From positions 7,711,001 to 7,775,000 of the forward strand of contig BRKX01000007.1 of the NCBI GenBank assembly GCA_026008535.1: DNA of 64,000 nt, read 5' to 3'. Position numbers and translations under genes: made by a program. The first letter of the stretch is position 1; the number at the start of each line of letters is the position of its first letter. The notes below the pieces were generated by a model. That model did no database searches, had not been told where the DNA came from, and saw only the letters and a program-made list of their open reading frames with translations. This DNA is from Perilla frutescens (lineage: Eukaryota; Streptophyta; Magnoliopsida; Lamiales; Lamiaceae). Of the stretch, positions 1-11,395 are shown piece by piece.

Positions 1-1614
1 TAGCAACAGCTTTAGGTGGTAATGGCCGTAGGGTACTGGTTCGGCCGTCCATGTCGATAGTGTAAGTGTTTAGACGTCCATCGTGGACAACACGTCGATC
101 AAACTGCCAAGGTCCGCCCAACAACAAGTGTGCCGCATCCATAGGGATAACGTCGTACAAAATAGTGTCAGAAAACTTATTGATTGAGAACGAGACACTT
201 ACCTGATGAACCACGCGGATCTCGCCTCTATTTGTAAGCCACTGCAATCTGTAGGGACTCGTGTGTTGTTGAACTGGTAGACCAAGCTTTTCCACTGCAT
301 ATTGACTGATGGCATTAATCACGCTGCCACTGTCAATAATCATAGAACACGTGTGACCCTTGATCACTGCACGGGTGTAGAAGATGTTTTCCTGTTGGTG
401 TTCTTGTTTCTCTTCTCGAATGATGCTTAAACTCCGGATTGTGACCAAACTGACTTGCTGAACCTTCGGATTGATATCTTCATGAGATGCATCATTCTAG
501 ACTTTGTTCTCATGTGCGGCGTCATCCACTGGCTCTGTTTCATCCTCACTGGCCGATTCGACTTCATTTGATTCGGTTAAGTATAGAACTTGCCAGTTTG
601 GACATTGAGCTTGAAAGTGGCCCCAACCTTGACATTTGTGGCACTGAATGTCACGAGCTCGACTAGGGGATGTATTAGGTGGCGTCACACCTTGAGTTGG
701 CCGTGTAGGGGTCGGTCGTGGCTGATTTGGCGGTGTAGACTCGGGTCTACGGCTGGACTGCGGTGTAGTGCGATCAAAACGTCGAACGGGCTAATCTGGA
801 GGACCTCGCGGTCGTGAGGCATCAAATGACATCGAACTGGGTGCTGTACGACTCTAAGGTTGTCGTGTAGGGGCTGCACTGTGGTGTGATCGACGTCGGC
901 CTTCTTTCAGTTGCTTTTCCACAATCGATGCGTACTGCACCATTCTCTCTACACTATTGAAGTCTCTCAGCTCGACTTCACAAGCAATGTCAGGATTCAT
1001 ACCTTCAATGTACCGAATGATGGTAGCATTTAAGGTCTCCTGCTTCTCGACTCTGTTCAAGGCAGTCTCCAACTCCTTGTGATATTCTTCAATGGATCTG
1101 GTGCCTTGTTTGATCCGATTGAGCTTCTTCTCGAGCTCTCTCTCACAATGAACTAGAATGAAGCGTCCTCACATCAATCCCTTCATTTCTTCCCAAGTGT
1201 CGATGAGAGGGTTTCGATTTCAGCGTCGTCTATCCTGCTGCATCTCTCACCATGAGGCTGCGTAGTCTTTAAACTCTAAGCATGCAAGTTGTACTTTCTT
1301 GACCTCTGAGAAATCATAGCATGCAAAGATCTTTTCTACCTTATACTCCCAATCTAAGTAGATATCGGGGTCGTGAAGGCCTTCAAACTCAGGGATGCTC
1401 ATCTTGATGTTGCTGAGCATTCCATCTTCACGTTTTCCACGTCAATGGGGTGCTCGGGGTCGATCATGGTGGTATCCCCGCCCCTGTGGTATGAAATCGG
1501 CTTCATATCCACTGGCTGCATCATACTCCTACCCAAAATCATCATAGGCATCGAATTCTTTCCTAGGTGGCGGCCTGGGTGCAGCTCGGTACTGCTGCTG
1601 GCGTCGGCCCTCAG
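1..1614 (-). pseudogene. gag C-terminal half, zinc knuckle and aspartic protease of Ty3/gypsy element (decayed)
   Basis: Minus-strand translation gives the retrotransposon gag region (about 1430-850, including SIPEFEG, WEYKVEKIFACY and VHCERELEKKLNRI), then a CCHC knuckle CHKCQGWGHFQAQC (about 640-595), then a retroviral-type aspartic protease with the active-site motif MIIDSGS at about 340-320. This is the normal gag-protease order. Several in-frame stops interrupt it: a TAG near 1540, a TGA near 1168 and a TAG at 497-499 between the knuckle and the protease. Some of these could be CGA-to-TGA changes, typical decay of methylated DNA. The gag N-terminus continues at 6959-7213 on the far side of the inserted element. 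Confidence 0.75.
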
Positions 1615-1961
1615 GTTCTTCTCATTGCTCGAGGACGAACAATGGTTCAAGTTTGGGGGAATGGTAAACATGGCTTTTACATGCATTTGAGTAGTTGTAT
1701 GGCTCATATTCGTAGAGTAATGCATGCGTTTGTTGAGTTTTTATGCTAGTTTCGAGTTTCCGTGTGCTTTTTGATATTTTGGTGTTTCTTGTGCAAGTTT
1801 CAGCTGAATTTGAGATTTATCCAAGATCCAATTCAAGGATGAAAGTTGCTAGAAAGATAGAGGATCAAGAGAGGGTCGCAACGCAACTTGAATCGGGTCA
1901 ATCGGACGAGAAACGAGGGAGAACGGAGCAAAACGGTGGAGCGTGTCGGAGACTGCGTGAT

Positions 1962-2048
1962 GGCACGGACCGTGCTGTCAGATGGCACGGCCCGTGCCAT
2001 CAGACAAGTGAATTTCGGAGTCTCGGTAGCAACGGCACGGTCCGTGCC
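1962..2048. promoter_or_regulatory. Cluster of three GC-rich palindromes upstream of the LTR TATA box
   Basis: Three near-identical palindromes based on GGCACGGNCCGTGCC occur at 1962-1975, 1984-1998 and 2034-2048, in an otherwise AT-rich LTR. They end about 60 bp before the TATA box at 2107. The same cluster is kept in the other LTR (5869 onward). They may be protein-binding sites or RNA hairpins; the function is inferred from position only. Confidence 0.45.
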
Positions 2049-2106
2049 GCCTTGTGCCGAAAATTAGGCTCTTTTTCCTTCCTTTTTGGGCTCTGTTTTT
2101 CCCCAA

Positions 2107-2116
2107 CTATATAAGG
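2107..2116 (+). promoter_or_regulatory. LTR TATA box
   Basis: CTATATAAGG sits in the 5' LTR in a context expected for the U3/R promoter. The identical box in the 3' LTR is at 6014-6023. Confidence 0.6.
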
Positions 2117-3057
2117 CTCTGCTTTGTACAATTTTTGGACGTTTTTACACAGACTTTATTCATTATTTTAGAGTTCAAAACTTATTTTTTACTTTCGAGG
2201 TTTGCTGTGAACATTCAACATTGAAGAATTCAAGTTTTAATCAAGGAATCGTCATTCCAGTTTTTCTAATCTATTACATATTTATATTATGTTTATGATT
2301 ATTCTTAGTTCTATTATTTCTATGGTTTTAATTATGCGTGAGTAGTCTTTTATTAATTCTAGGGTTTGCAAAGCATGATTGAAGCTATGTATTTAATTTA
2401 ATCTTGTTATTTTCCCCTTCCGATTATTGTGTTCAATTGTTCAAGAGCTTTGGATTTCATGCTTAATTACTGATCATAATTGATTCATGCTAGCTAGTTA
2501 ATTTGAGTCATGGCGGAGATAATTAATTAGTGGGATTAATTGAATAATATGATACACGTTCTAAGGAATCTGTAGGGGAATTTAAATCTGTGGTTCTATC
2601 GGGAGTTAGTAAATTAACTTAGAGGCGAAAGTAATAGGTTGTTTATTAATCTGCTTCTACCTTGAGACCTGGCGGAGACAGGTAGATATATTTTTGATTC
2701 CTCACCTTTAATCGGATTAAAATTGGGAAAGATTAGGATTAAATTGAATCATAGTGGATACATGTGTGCTGCATTCCCTAGGATTAATATTTCATTAATT
2801 GATTGAGTTTGATTATTTGTTTAATTAATTTATTTGTGTCTTTTGAAGTTTGTTTATTTTCTCATATTTTATTTAAATTCGTGCCTAATTTTAGAAGTCT
2901 TATAATTGGTAGCCTGGATAATAGAGAGTTGTTAGCTTAGTACTCAGTATTTATCAAATATTCAGTCCATGTGGATACGATACTCGATTCGCTTGCTATA
3001 TTGCATTGTCCTGTGTTAGTTGCAGTTTAGTGCATAATAAATAGTGCATCAACTTTT

Positions 3058-3075
3058 TGGCGCCGTTGCCGGGGA
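3058..3075 (+). other. Primer-binding site, tRNA-Asp type
   Basis: TGGCGCCGTTGCCGGGGA lies 6 bp after the 5' LTR. It is complementary to the 3' end of plant tRNA-Asp (ending CCCCGGCAACGGCGCCA), the primer known for Athila elements. The same PBS occurs in the Athila element of this window. Confidence 0.85.
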
Positions 3076-3141
3076 CTGATTTTGATTTATACACTGATAT
3101 TATTACTAACAACAATTTATTACTTCAGGTAAAAAAAAAAC

Positions 3142-3996
3142 ATGGAAAATCTTGGTGGGAATGTGGAAGAGATGTTTAGATCTATGATGCACCAAATGGA
3201 TGAGCAAACTAGAGCATGGAGTGTTCCATATTCTTTGCCTATGAATCAAATGCATCAACCACCCACTGAGTGTCAATGGTTTGAGCAATATTATCTTCCA
3301 GTGAGCACATTGGAAGTGCAGATGGAGCGAATGATCGATAGTGCACCAACTCTTTGGGACACTAATCAAGTATATGAGCCAGAGTTGACCAATTTGGAGG
3401 ATCTAATGCGTCAGATGGATGCAAATATGGTGGCTTTCAATGCTAGATTGGACAAAATAATAGATTCTACAAATGAGATGGAAAGTTCTTTAATTAGAAG
3501 TTCATAGCATGTCAGTTCAATTCTTCATAATTTGAGCCTCCAACACCAACCAGAGCAGTGCAATGTTATCCAAGTGGAAAGTGTTGTATCATTTAAAGAT
3601 GACTCAGAAGTGCTTATTGTTGAAGAAGAAGAAGCTGAGATATTTGTTGAAATTGAAGAGCTTCCCAAAGAGATGGTGAAACCCCAAGGATTAACTCAAA
3701 TATTGCCAGAGAAATCAAAGAAGCTGCAAAATAAAGTTGTGGAATTTAAACATTCACACAGTAAAGAAAAAATGTCTCAGCAGCCTGTCAAGAATGAACA
3801 AGTAATGGAATGGTACACCAGGGTGGAAAAATGCATTGCTTTATTTCTTATAAATAAAAGCAAATTTTCTGTGGAAGATACTCATAGAGATGGAACCAAG
3901 CTGAAAGCTTCACAGATTTGGAGTATGCAAAAGGAAGAAGAACCATCTGCAAGGTTCTACAATGCCTTTGATGATAGAGTGTCGCAATTGCTTTAA
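3142..3996 (+). pseudogene. Unassigned ORF of the non-autonomous LTR element, one in-frame TAG
   Basis: A reading frame starts with MENLGGNVEEMF just after the PBS and runs to 3996 in one frame, broken only by a TAG at 3505-3507. About 284 codons are involved. The first part is rich in Met, Gln and Glu and looks helical (LEDLMRQMDANMVAFNARLD). The second part is acidic and then basic (VEEEEAEIFVEIEELPKE, then SKKLQNKVVEF). I see no CCHC knuckle, protease or RT motif. Position suggests a gag replacement or a packaging-related protein, but that is a guess. It could also be spurious, though 280 codons with one stop in such AT-rich DNA suggests real ancestry. Confidence 0.5.
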
Positions 3997-4019
3997 ACCG
4001 CATTAACTGTTGAGGTACC

Positions 4020-4065
4020 GTCTAGCTAAAGACGTTAAATAAAGCACTGGATGGGAGGTAACCCA
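4020..4065 (+). other. Conserved hairpin motif after the ORF, shared with Athila
   Basis: After the ORF comes a segment beginning GTCTAGCTAAAGACGTTAAA and ending with the palindrome TGGGAGGTAACCCA (4052-4065). In the Athila element the equivalent CTGGGAGGCAACCCAG lies on the minus strand at 46118-46103, just after pol. I infer an RNA structural element of this family. Confidence 0.55.
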
Positions 4066-5555
4066 TCATTTTTTTTATCTGCTTTGTTTTCTTTCTTTAC
4101 TTTTTTTTTATGTCTTGTTTTAGTGTGCTAACTTGTAGAAAGGCGTTTGGAGCCCAAAAGCTATGCTGAGATCATCCATGTCGGGTTTCGAGGTCCTTTT
4201 CTCCATGTTGGTGTACGGTGAGTTCGTTCCAAACACATCTTTATTTAGTTCCCTCCAAACTTATTCTCTTTGCAGTTGAATAAGTTTGGGGGAGGGGGAT
4301 GGATTTAACGATATGTTTGGCACGTGTTTTGTTTCTTAGTGTCTTTTGTTTTTGTTGTTTTGTTTCTTAGTGTCTTTTTCTTTTATTTTTGTGTTTTTGT
4401 GGTTGAAAGCCATGTTTTTGGTGAACTCGTGAAATGCTAATGATGAAAAGGAGCGTTGTTTTGAATAATATTGCATGAATTTGATGGATCTTGACTTGTT
4501 TGAATTGATGTACTCAAAATTGAAGTAAATGAAGCATGAATAGTCCTGTGAGATTTTTGAGCCTTAATTGTATATCAATGCACAGTTTCATTTCCTTCAT
4601 GAGTGTTTGTCATGCATGCTTTGGTGTGTCTAGAACTTGCCATGGTTTCTATTCGAATAATCTCAATTATGTGTAGAATTTATAAGTGATTTGAGGCCAT
4701 CTTTTCATAGCCACATTAATTCCTAAACACTAACCGAAAAATTGACCTTTGCTAGCCAATTTGAGCCATAATTGCATTTTGTTCATGAACTTGGATGATA
4801 GGGGGTTCGAAAGGTGAATAACGGTATCTTGTTGTGGAAAATAGTGTTTTGTGGGGAGAGAGTGGAGATGTTGATATTGGGGTGAAAAATATTCTCATAG
4901 GCTCGTGCAAGAAAAAGGAAAAAAATTGAAAAAAAAAAGAGAAAAAAAAACATAAGAAAAAAATAGTGTGAAAAAAAGGCCAAATATTAAAAGGTAGCAT
5001 TTGAGAATGTTTGCTATTTGTTGGCTTGGTTTTATTTTTGTTGTTGAGATGAGCATAAGAGAATGATGTTTTGAAGTGTAAGGGAGTCGGAAAGAGTTAA
5101 AAGATGGATTGTATATCCATACTTGGATTTGGAGTTGAAAAATGTTGTGAGTGTGTTGAATTTTCGAGTCACTTAGCCAAATTTCCTAACCTTAACCAAT
5201 GTCCCGACATTACATCCTAAATTAAAGACCTCATTGATCTTCATTCTTCTTTGATTGAGCATGAGTGCTTTAGACGATTGGCAAGCCTATGGTTAACACT
5301 TTTACATTTGCATTTGATTCGATGAGCGTTATTTGATACACTTGTGAGACGAGCGATACACATATCGGTGAGGTTTATGCTTTGTTTATGGATATTAATT
5401 GTGCTGAGATTTGGATGAGTTGATGGATATTGAATTTATGCAATTAAAATTGTTTCGAGATTGCTCGTGAAGCATTGGTGATCGAGTTTACTTGTCTTCC
5501 CCATGTTTATATTTTCTTAGTGTTCTTCTCATTGCTCGAGGACGAACAATAGTTC
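4066..5555 (+). other. Noncoding interior of the non-autonomous LTR element
   Basis: No convincing gene. It holds a second PPT-like run (AAGTTTGGGGGAGGGGGA, about 4288) and an A/G-rich low-complexity tract at 4910-4978 that only gives spurious Phe-rich ORFs on the minus strand. Confidence 0.6.
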
Positions 5556-5568
5556 AAGTTTGGGGGAA
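5556..5568 (+). other. Polypurine tract
   Basis: AAGTTTGGGGGAA abuts the 3' LTR at 5569, the position of the plus-strand primer. The same tract also precedes the 5' LTR (1649-1661), which is abnormal. Confidence 0.75.
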
Positions 5569-6958
5569 TGATAAACATGGCTTTTACATGCATTTGAGTA
5601 GTTGTATGGCTCATATTCGTAGAGTCATGCATGCGTTTGTTGAGTTTTTATGCTAGTTTCGAGTTTCCGTGTGCTTTTTGATATTTTGGTATTTCTTGTG
5701 CAAGTTTGAGCTGAATTTGAGATTTATCCAAGATCCAATTCAAGGATGAAAGTTGCTAGAAAGATAGAGAATCAAGAGAGGGTCGCAACGCAACTTGAAT
5801 CGGGTCAATCGGACGAGAAACGAGGGAGAACGGAGCAAAATGGTGAAGCGTGTCGGAGAATGCGTGATGGCACGGACCGTGCTGTCAGACGGCACGGCCC
5901 GTGCCATCAGACAAGTGAATTTCGGAGTCTCGGTAGCAACGGCACGGTCCGTGCCGCCTTGTGCCGAAAATTAGGCTCTTTTTCCTTCCTTTTTGGGCTC
6001 TGTTTTTCCCCAACTATATAAGGCTCTGCTTTGTACAATTTTTGGACGTTTTTACACAGACTTTATTCATTATTTTAGAGTTCAAAACTTATTTTTTACT
6101 TTCGAGGTTTGCTGTGAACATTCAACATTGAAGAATTCAAGTTTTAATCAACGAATCGTCATTCCGGTTTTTCTAATCTATTGCATATTTATATTATGTT
6201 TATGATTATTCTTAGTTCTATTATTTCTATGGTTTTAATTATGCGTGAGTAGTCTTTTATTAATTCTAGGGTTTGCAAAGCATGATTGAAGCTATGTATT
6301 TAATTTAATCTTGTTATTTTTCCCTTCCGATTATTGTGTTCAATTGTTCAAGAGCTTTTGATTTCATGCTTAATTACTGATCATAATTGATGCATGCTAG
6401 CTAGTTAATTTGAGTCCTGGCGGAGATAATTAATTAGTGAGATTAATTGAATAATATGATACACGTTCTAAGGAATCTGTAGGGAAATTTAAATCTGTGG
6501 TTATATCGGGAGTTAGTAAATTAACCTAGAGACGAAAGTAATAGGTTGTTTATTAATCTGCTTCTACCTTGAGACCTGGCGGAGATAGGTAGATATATTT
6601 CTGATTCCTCGCCTTTAATCGGATTAAAATTTGGAAAGATTAGGATTAAATTGAATCATAGTGGATACATGTGTGCTGCATTCCTTAGGATTAATATTTC
6701 ATTAATTGATTGAGTTTGATTATTTGTTTAATTAATTTATTTGTGTCTTTTGAAGTTTGTTTATTTTCTCTTATTTTATTTAAATTCGTGCCTAGTTTTA
6801 GAAGTCTTATAATTGGTAGCCTGGATAATAGAGAGTTGTTAGCTTAGTACTCAGTATTTATCAAATATTCAGTCCCTGTGGATACGATACTCGATTCGCT
6901 TGCTATATTGCATTGTCCTGTGTTAGTTGCAGTTTAGTGCATAACAAATAGTGCATCA
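5569..6958 (+). repeat. 3' LTR of the non-autonomous element
   Basis: 1390 bp, starting TGATAAACATGG and ending GTGCATCA, colinear with 1662-3051. TATA box at 6014-6023. The host gag sequence resumes at 6959. Confidence 0.9.
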
Positions 6959-7213
6959 CGTTGCATTGTACTGCTTGGGGTTCAGATGGCTGAGCTTTAA
7001 GTCTTTGGATCTCCTCAGTCAGCTCGGCAATCTGATTGTTGAAGTTATCCTTCATCATTTGGTTCTCCCGTCTGAAGTACTGTGCCATAGCATCAAAGTT
7101 GTACTTCGGGTCCCAAGCTGCATTGGACGTGTAAGATGGCTCGTCTGGGGTGTTAGGCGATCTAGGCTCGCCTATGGGAAACTCAGATGACTCTCCTGTG
7201 GTACCTTTCTTCA
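6959..7213 (-). pseudogene. gag N-terminus of the interrupted Ty3/gypsy element
   Basis: The ATG at 7213 opens a minus-strand frame (MKKGTTGESSEFPIGEPR, later YFRRENQMMKDNFNNQIAEL) that stays open to the insertion junction at 6959. The rest of gag resumes at 1614 with GRRQQQYRAAPRPPPRKEF. The central helix fits the coiled-coil-like gag N-terminus seen in plant Ty3/gypsy proteins. Joining the two halves would need a short missing segment, so a few codons may have been lost at the left junction. Confidence 0.65.
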
Positions 7214-8034
7214 TAGTACCTGCAAAAGGAACAAACGTGAAGAAAAAGCAAAGTAGAACCTCACAATTCCTCACAAGCTCTCGTGTATGTCACTCTTGAT
7301 TTTTCCACTCGTGTTTATCTCTCAGATGAATGTAGTGCACATGTGAATGGAGTGAGTATGGGGGGTGGGCTGATCGAAACAACTGCTTATCTTGACTAGC
7401 TCCTCTAAGTCTTCTTCAAGCTCCAACGGATAAAATCAAACTGGAAGGTTGCCAAGAGTAGAAGTAGGCGTGTGGTGTAGATGAACCTGCTGATTTTGGT
7501 GTATGTAGACCATGGGTGTATGGGTGTACGGGTGTACGGGTGTACTGGTGTACGGGCTATATGGTGTATAAGGTGAACCGGGTGCAGGTGTGAGTAGACT
7601 GGAAATTTCAAATCCTAAAGGTGTAGGGATTGAAAATAAGATGGATAAGTATGGAAGATTTTGACTAGATATGGATTTGGATGGAAGGAAATCTAAACAA
7701 GGAAAAGAAATCTAGTAGACAAGGTAAGAGACTTTTGGATGTGTTTTACCAAGTATGGACAAAACCTAAAATCCCTAAGTATCTATCTAGTATGGAAACA
7801 ACTCTATCTAGACTAGGAAATAACAAGAAATCAAAATAAACAAGAATTAAAAACCGAAAATAAATCTGATTTTTTTTTTGTACAATCTTTTTCTCTTTTT
7901 TTTTTGTGCTGTAGGGTTTTCGAACCCTCTGCTCTTTTTTTTTCAATGAATATTCAGATATTACAACTCGAAAGACTCAAATAATAAAACGAACAAAATG
8001 GACGTATTGAACCACGAACGATATAAACCGACCT
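7214..8034 (-). other. Leader (5' UTR) of the Ty3/gypsy element with a small minisatellite
   Basis: About 820 bp between the PBS and the gag ATG without a supported gene. At 7504-7566 it carries a run of 8-bp units of the type GGGTGTAC, about seven copies with variants. T- and A-rich tracts follow at 7868-7942. Confidence 0.55.
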
Positions 8035-8050
8035 GGCTCTTGATACCAAT
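8035..8050 (-). other. Primer-binding site, initiator tRNA-Met-like
   Basis: On the minus strand, TTGGTATCAAGAGCC follows the 5' LTR after a 3-bp spacer. It matches the usual TGGTATCAGAGC complement of initiator tRNA-Met except for one extra A. Confidence 0.7.
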
Positions 8051-8053
8051 TTA

Positions 8054-9222
8054 TGATGTGACCCGAGACTTATAGGACACAACAATGACAAATATACGCG
8101 GAAGCTAGGAACGAAACTACGTCGGATGCGTGAGGGAACAATGCGACTCAAACAAAGAACGAAAATACAACTCAACTATACGAACAATTAGACTCGAATA
8201 TATATGCTATATTAGACACGAAACGTAGGTACTTTAGACTATGAACAATACCAAATAAAACACAATACCAAGACTTCAAGAAAAGGGGCGATTAAGATAG
8301 ACACAAGAACGACTCGATTAAGGCTAGAACTTACTAGGAAATTGGACAATGAACCAAGACTCGATGAAGAACACGAAGGACAATCTTGAGGGTTGGACTC
8401 AAAGTGATGGTGGCTGGAAAGGTGGCGGACGTCAGCGGTGAAAGTGGTCTTGGCGACAGTGAAGATTGTAGAAAGATAGGCTAGGATCGGCGAACCCGTG
8501 TTGTAAAACTCGAACGCGCACGTCTAACTTCTCCGGATAGCAATTCTCCCAAGTACTCGAAAGACCCTGAAGAATTTGAGAATAACTCTTTATTTCTTGC
8601 AATTGTCTAACTTTAATGTGACAAATGGACCTCCTATTTATACTATAGGAGTTCGAATATTAAACATAAAACCTAAGGGAATTCGAAAATAACAAAAGAA
8701 ATGAAAAAGGAATCCTACCTTAACTAGAAGTCTTAATTAAGGAAAGATAAGATAACATAAAATAAGGAAATAAAATCTAATCTAATCTAGATAAAATCCC
8801 ATGGACTTGGGCCTTCTAAACTCGCTAACTTGGACTTTAAACCACACGACATGGGCTGAATTAATTGTGAATTAATTCGGTCCATATTGTGTACAAAATA
8901 TCCACCACCTTTGCATGAAAAGCAACAACTTTTCGGATTCTCATGCAAACGCGTAGAACTCTTCATGTACACATCCAAATGGCGTGATTCTTCTTCTCAC
9001 GTCTTCATGCTTCCTTCTTCTTCATCAATGGACAACATGGTGATCAATCTCGAGCTGCTCTTCATGTCTTCTTCTTGCAATTCGAATTTACACCTTATTG
9101 AAGCTTGTAGATAAGCTTGCAATTTCTTTGCTCATAAACGCATCATATAGAACCTCTGAATTGTAGCTCCGGATCATCTTCTTTATTGCTTTGCACGATC
9201 TTATCAGTGTGTGAGGGGCACA
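8054..9222 (-). repeat. 5' LTR of the Ty3/gypsy element
   Basis: On the minus strand the LTR would start TGTGCCCCTCACAC (at 9222) and end GGGTCACATCA (8054), giving TG...CA ends. The inner end is fixed by the PBS. The outer end is inferred, because the partner LTR is outside the window. A TATA box TATAAATAGG lies at 8642-8633 on the minus strand. Confidence 0.6.
8633..8642 (-). promoter_or_regulatory. LTR TATA box
   Basis: TATAAATAGG on the minus strand, about 580 bp before the end of the LTR, a sensible place for the U3/R promoter. Confidence 0.5.
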
Positions 9223-11395
9223 TTATGGTAACGATAATGTAGACCCCCTTACAAACTTTGCGCGAGGGATGTGTTAAATATCTCACAATGCAGTTTGGAA
9301 AAAGGGCATGTTCCACTTTACTAAAATAATGATAACAGTTTTCTTACAAGTTGATTTTGCAAGAGTTAATTAGACGGGACTAATATCCATTTTTAATAGC
9401 ACTTAGTCGTTCCAGTCCAACTAAAGAGTTGGTTGGAGAATAATTTTTCCCACAATCGCTTTCATATCTTAAAAGAGAAGAATTAGTCTCTCGTTTATCA
9501 AATTACGGTAGTCAGACTTATTCCACACCCATACCCCCAAATGACCAAAACACTTTATCCCTACTTGGTGTCCTATTTTGATTTTTATTAAATTTTCATT
9601 CATTATTTCTTCAATTTTAATTTTTTTTATTTAGTTTAATTTTCTAATTACTATAAAGTTTTTATTCAACCCAATTCAAATTTATATTTATTTTTTAATA
9701 ATTATTTTATGTTTTTAGTTAAGATAATTGATTATTCCAAAATTAGGGTATATAATTTTAAAAAAAAATTAATTTTTAGCAATAAATATTAATTATAATT
9801 GGTTACACTATAATAAATTTTATTTTTGTAATAAAAATTTTAAATGTTAAATTTGATAAAGGATGACAGTAATAGGATAAAGAATGTGGGCTAGATTATT
9901 TTATACCAGTCTAAATGCTCTAAAAATTACTTTAGCGGGTTGGGAGGAATTGACCCCTTTACATAAGCATTAGGGGGTATTCGCATCTTTGCCCCAAATA
10001 AAATGTGCTCCAGGTAATAATATATTTAAATATGAATGTTAGTTATATAATAAGAACACAAAATATACATAAATCTATATAGTATGCCGTGTTATTTTAT
10101 GTATAATAAATATGAAAAAGTAAAAAATAAGGATAACAATAAATTTTTCCCTAGTACTATTATTTTTTCTTGAGTCGATATAGGAAGAGATTTGTAGTTA
10201 CTATAATTACTTCTCGAAACTAATATCATTACAAACATTTCTAATATCATTGTATCTATTATGCATGAAATATTAATTGATTATATTGATTTTTATGTGT
10301 ATTAGAAAATACGGGTGGTGCCCGTGAGGACAGCATTTACTCTACATCAGATGGCCCTGTCATTTATTTCATACTTTATATTGGGTTAAATTTCATATTA
10401 TTCTCCTGTGTTTTCACGAAAAAAAAATACCATGTTTAATAAATAATCTAAGAACTTCTTCTGTTATATTAGAATCCATCAATAAGGCCCTTTCTGAGCG
10501 AGTGAAGTGCACTTGCTAAGAGATAGTGTATGGTTTATTTTTTTGCCATTTTTGTTATACAAAAAATATATTTTAGATTATTTGAAAATTATAGTATGTG
10601 ACCAAACAACTATTTTTACAAGTTTTGAATTATTTTGTATTTTTAAATATAAATAATTTTTTAAAATAGTATATAGTTTGAGCAAATATTATAATTTTTA
10701 AATAATATAAAATATAGATATATTTCAAAAATATCTAAAAAATAATAAAAACTTAGGAACTTATCAAAATAGCAAAAAAAGTAGTACATCACTACATTGA
10801 CCAAATGCTATACTTTTAAAATTATATATAATATATTTATATTTAAAAAAGTATTTTAAAATTATAAAAAACTCAGGATGATATTATCCTAATAGATAAA
10901 ATATAAGTTTAATCAAATACTATAAAATTCAAATAATATGAAATATATTTATCTCTAACCAAAATTGTAATAAGAACAAATCATACTCTCTTTTTTATCA
11001 AGTGTCTTTTTTTTATCAATTATATTGTACCTTGACATTAAAGTTTTTAGACTACTTATTAAATACAATGTTTTTTTTTTTTGAACAAAACACACGTGAG
11101 TAACTCAAATATCATTATCGCATTAATTAGTATATATCTAAATACCACGAAGATATACAATTTTGAGCTTGTCTAAATTTTATTTTGAAATATTCTTTTT
11201 ATTTTATATACTAATTTACTTATTCCATAAGTAGCTTTTCCGGATCATTGTTGGAGATTCGACAACTAGCAAGAAAAAGTCATCATCAATATCACTATAT
11301 ATTCCACCAAGTGCCGATGGGTTTCGTTCTTTCATTTTAACAAATTTTTTAACTTGATTTTCAAATCGCAAATTCTCCTATCGCAAAAACTCCCG
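9223..11395. other. AT-rich intergenic DNA, no gene seen
   Basis: Long A/T runs, no ORF with recognisable content and no clear paired repeats. Probably old, decayed transposon sequence. Confidence 0.5.

Larger units (their letters stand above)
1662..3051 (+). repeat. 5' LTR of the non-autonomous element
   Basis: The LTR starts TGGTAAACATGG and ends GTGCATCA, and is directly followed by the PBS. It is the same length as the copy at 5569-6958. A TATA box (CTATATAAGG, 2107-2116) lies in it. Just upstream are three GC-rich palindromic blocks of the type GGCACGG-N-CCGTGCC at 1962, 1984 and 2034. Confidence 0.9.
1615..6958 (+). mobile_element. Non-autonomous LTR retrotransposon (LARD-like, Athila-related) inserted in gag
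   Basis: Two 1390-bp LTRs (1662-3051 and 5569-6958, roughly 98% alike by eye) flank a 2.5-kb interior with a tRNA-Asp-type PBS, one unassigned ORF, a GGGAGG-AACCC hairpin motif and a polypurine tract. No protease, RT, RNase H or integrase is present, so it must depend on enzymes made elsewhere. The PBS and the hairpin motif are shared with the Athila element at 40939-53219, suggesting an Athila-derived non-autonomous element. On its left, 47 bp of pre-LTR interior (1615-1661, including the PPT) precede the first LTR, so the left boundary is not a simple insertion. No target duplication is visible: the right flank begins cgttg and the left flank ends ctcag. Confidence 0.8.
1..9222 (-). mobile_element. 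Ty3/gypsy LTR retrotransposon, chromovirus-like, truncated by window edge
   Basis: Read on the minus strand, this element runs from a 5' LTR (9222 to 8054) through a primer-binding site (8050-8035), a long leader, and gag (ATG at 7213) into a protease that is cut by the window start. Gag is split by a complete second LTR element at 1615-6958, so the coding order is LTR, PBS, gag N-terminus (7213-6959), intruder, gag remainder (1614 to about 600), protease (about 480 to 1). RT, RNase H, integrase and the 3' LTR would lie to the left of the window. The PBS resembles the 3' end of initiator tRNA-Met, and gag has a CCHC knuckle; both fit chromovirus-type elements, but without integrase or a chromodomain the lineage is inferred. 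In-frame stops show that the copy is dead. Confidence 0.8.

Noticed and set aside
3058..3075. Possible tRNA-Asp gene fragment
   Set aside because: Only the 18-bp primer complement is present, at the exact PBS position; no tRNA cloverleaf follows. The same applies to 51607-51624.
4752..5000. Phe-rich minus-strand ORFs with apparent membrane segments
   Set aside because: Produced by an A-rich low-complexity tract on the plus strand.
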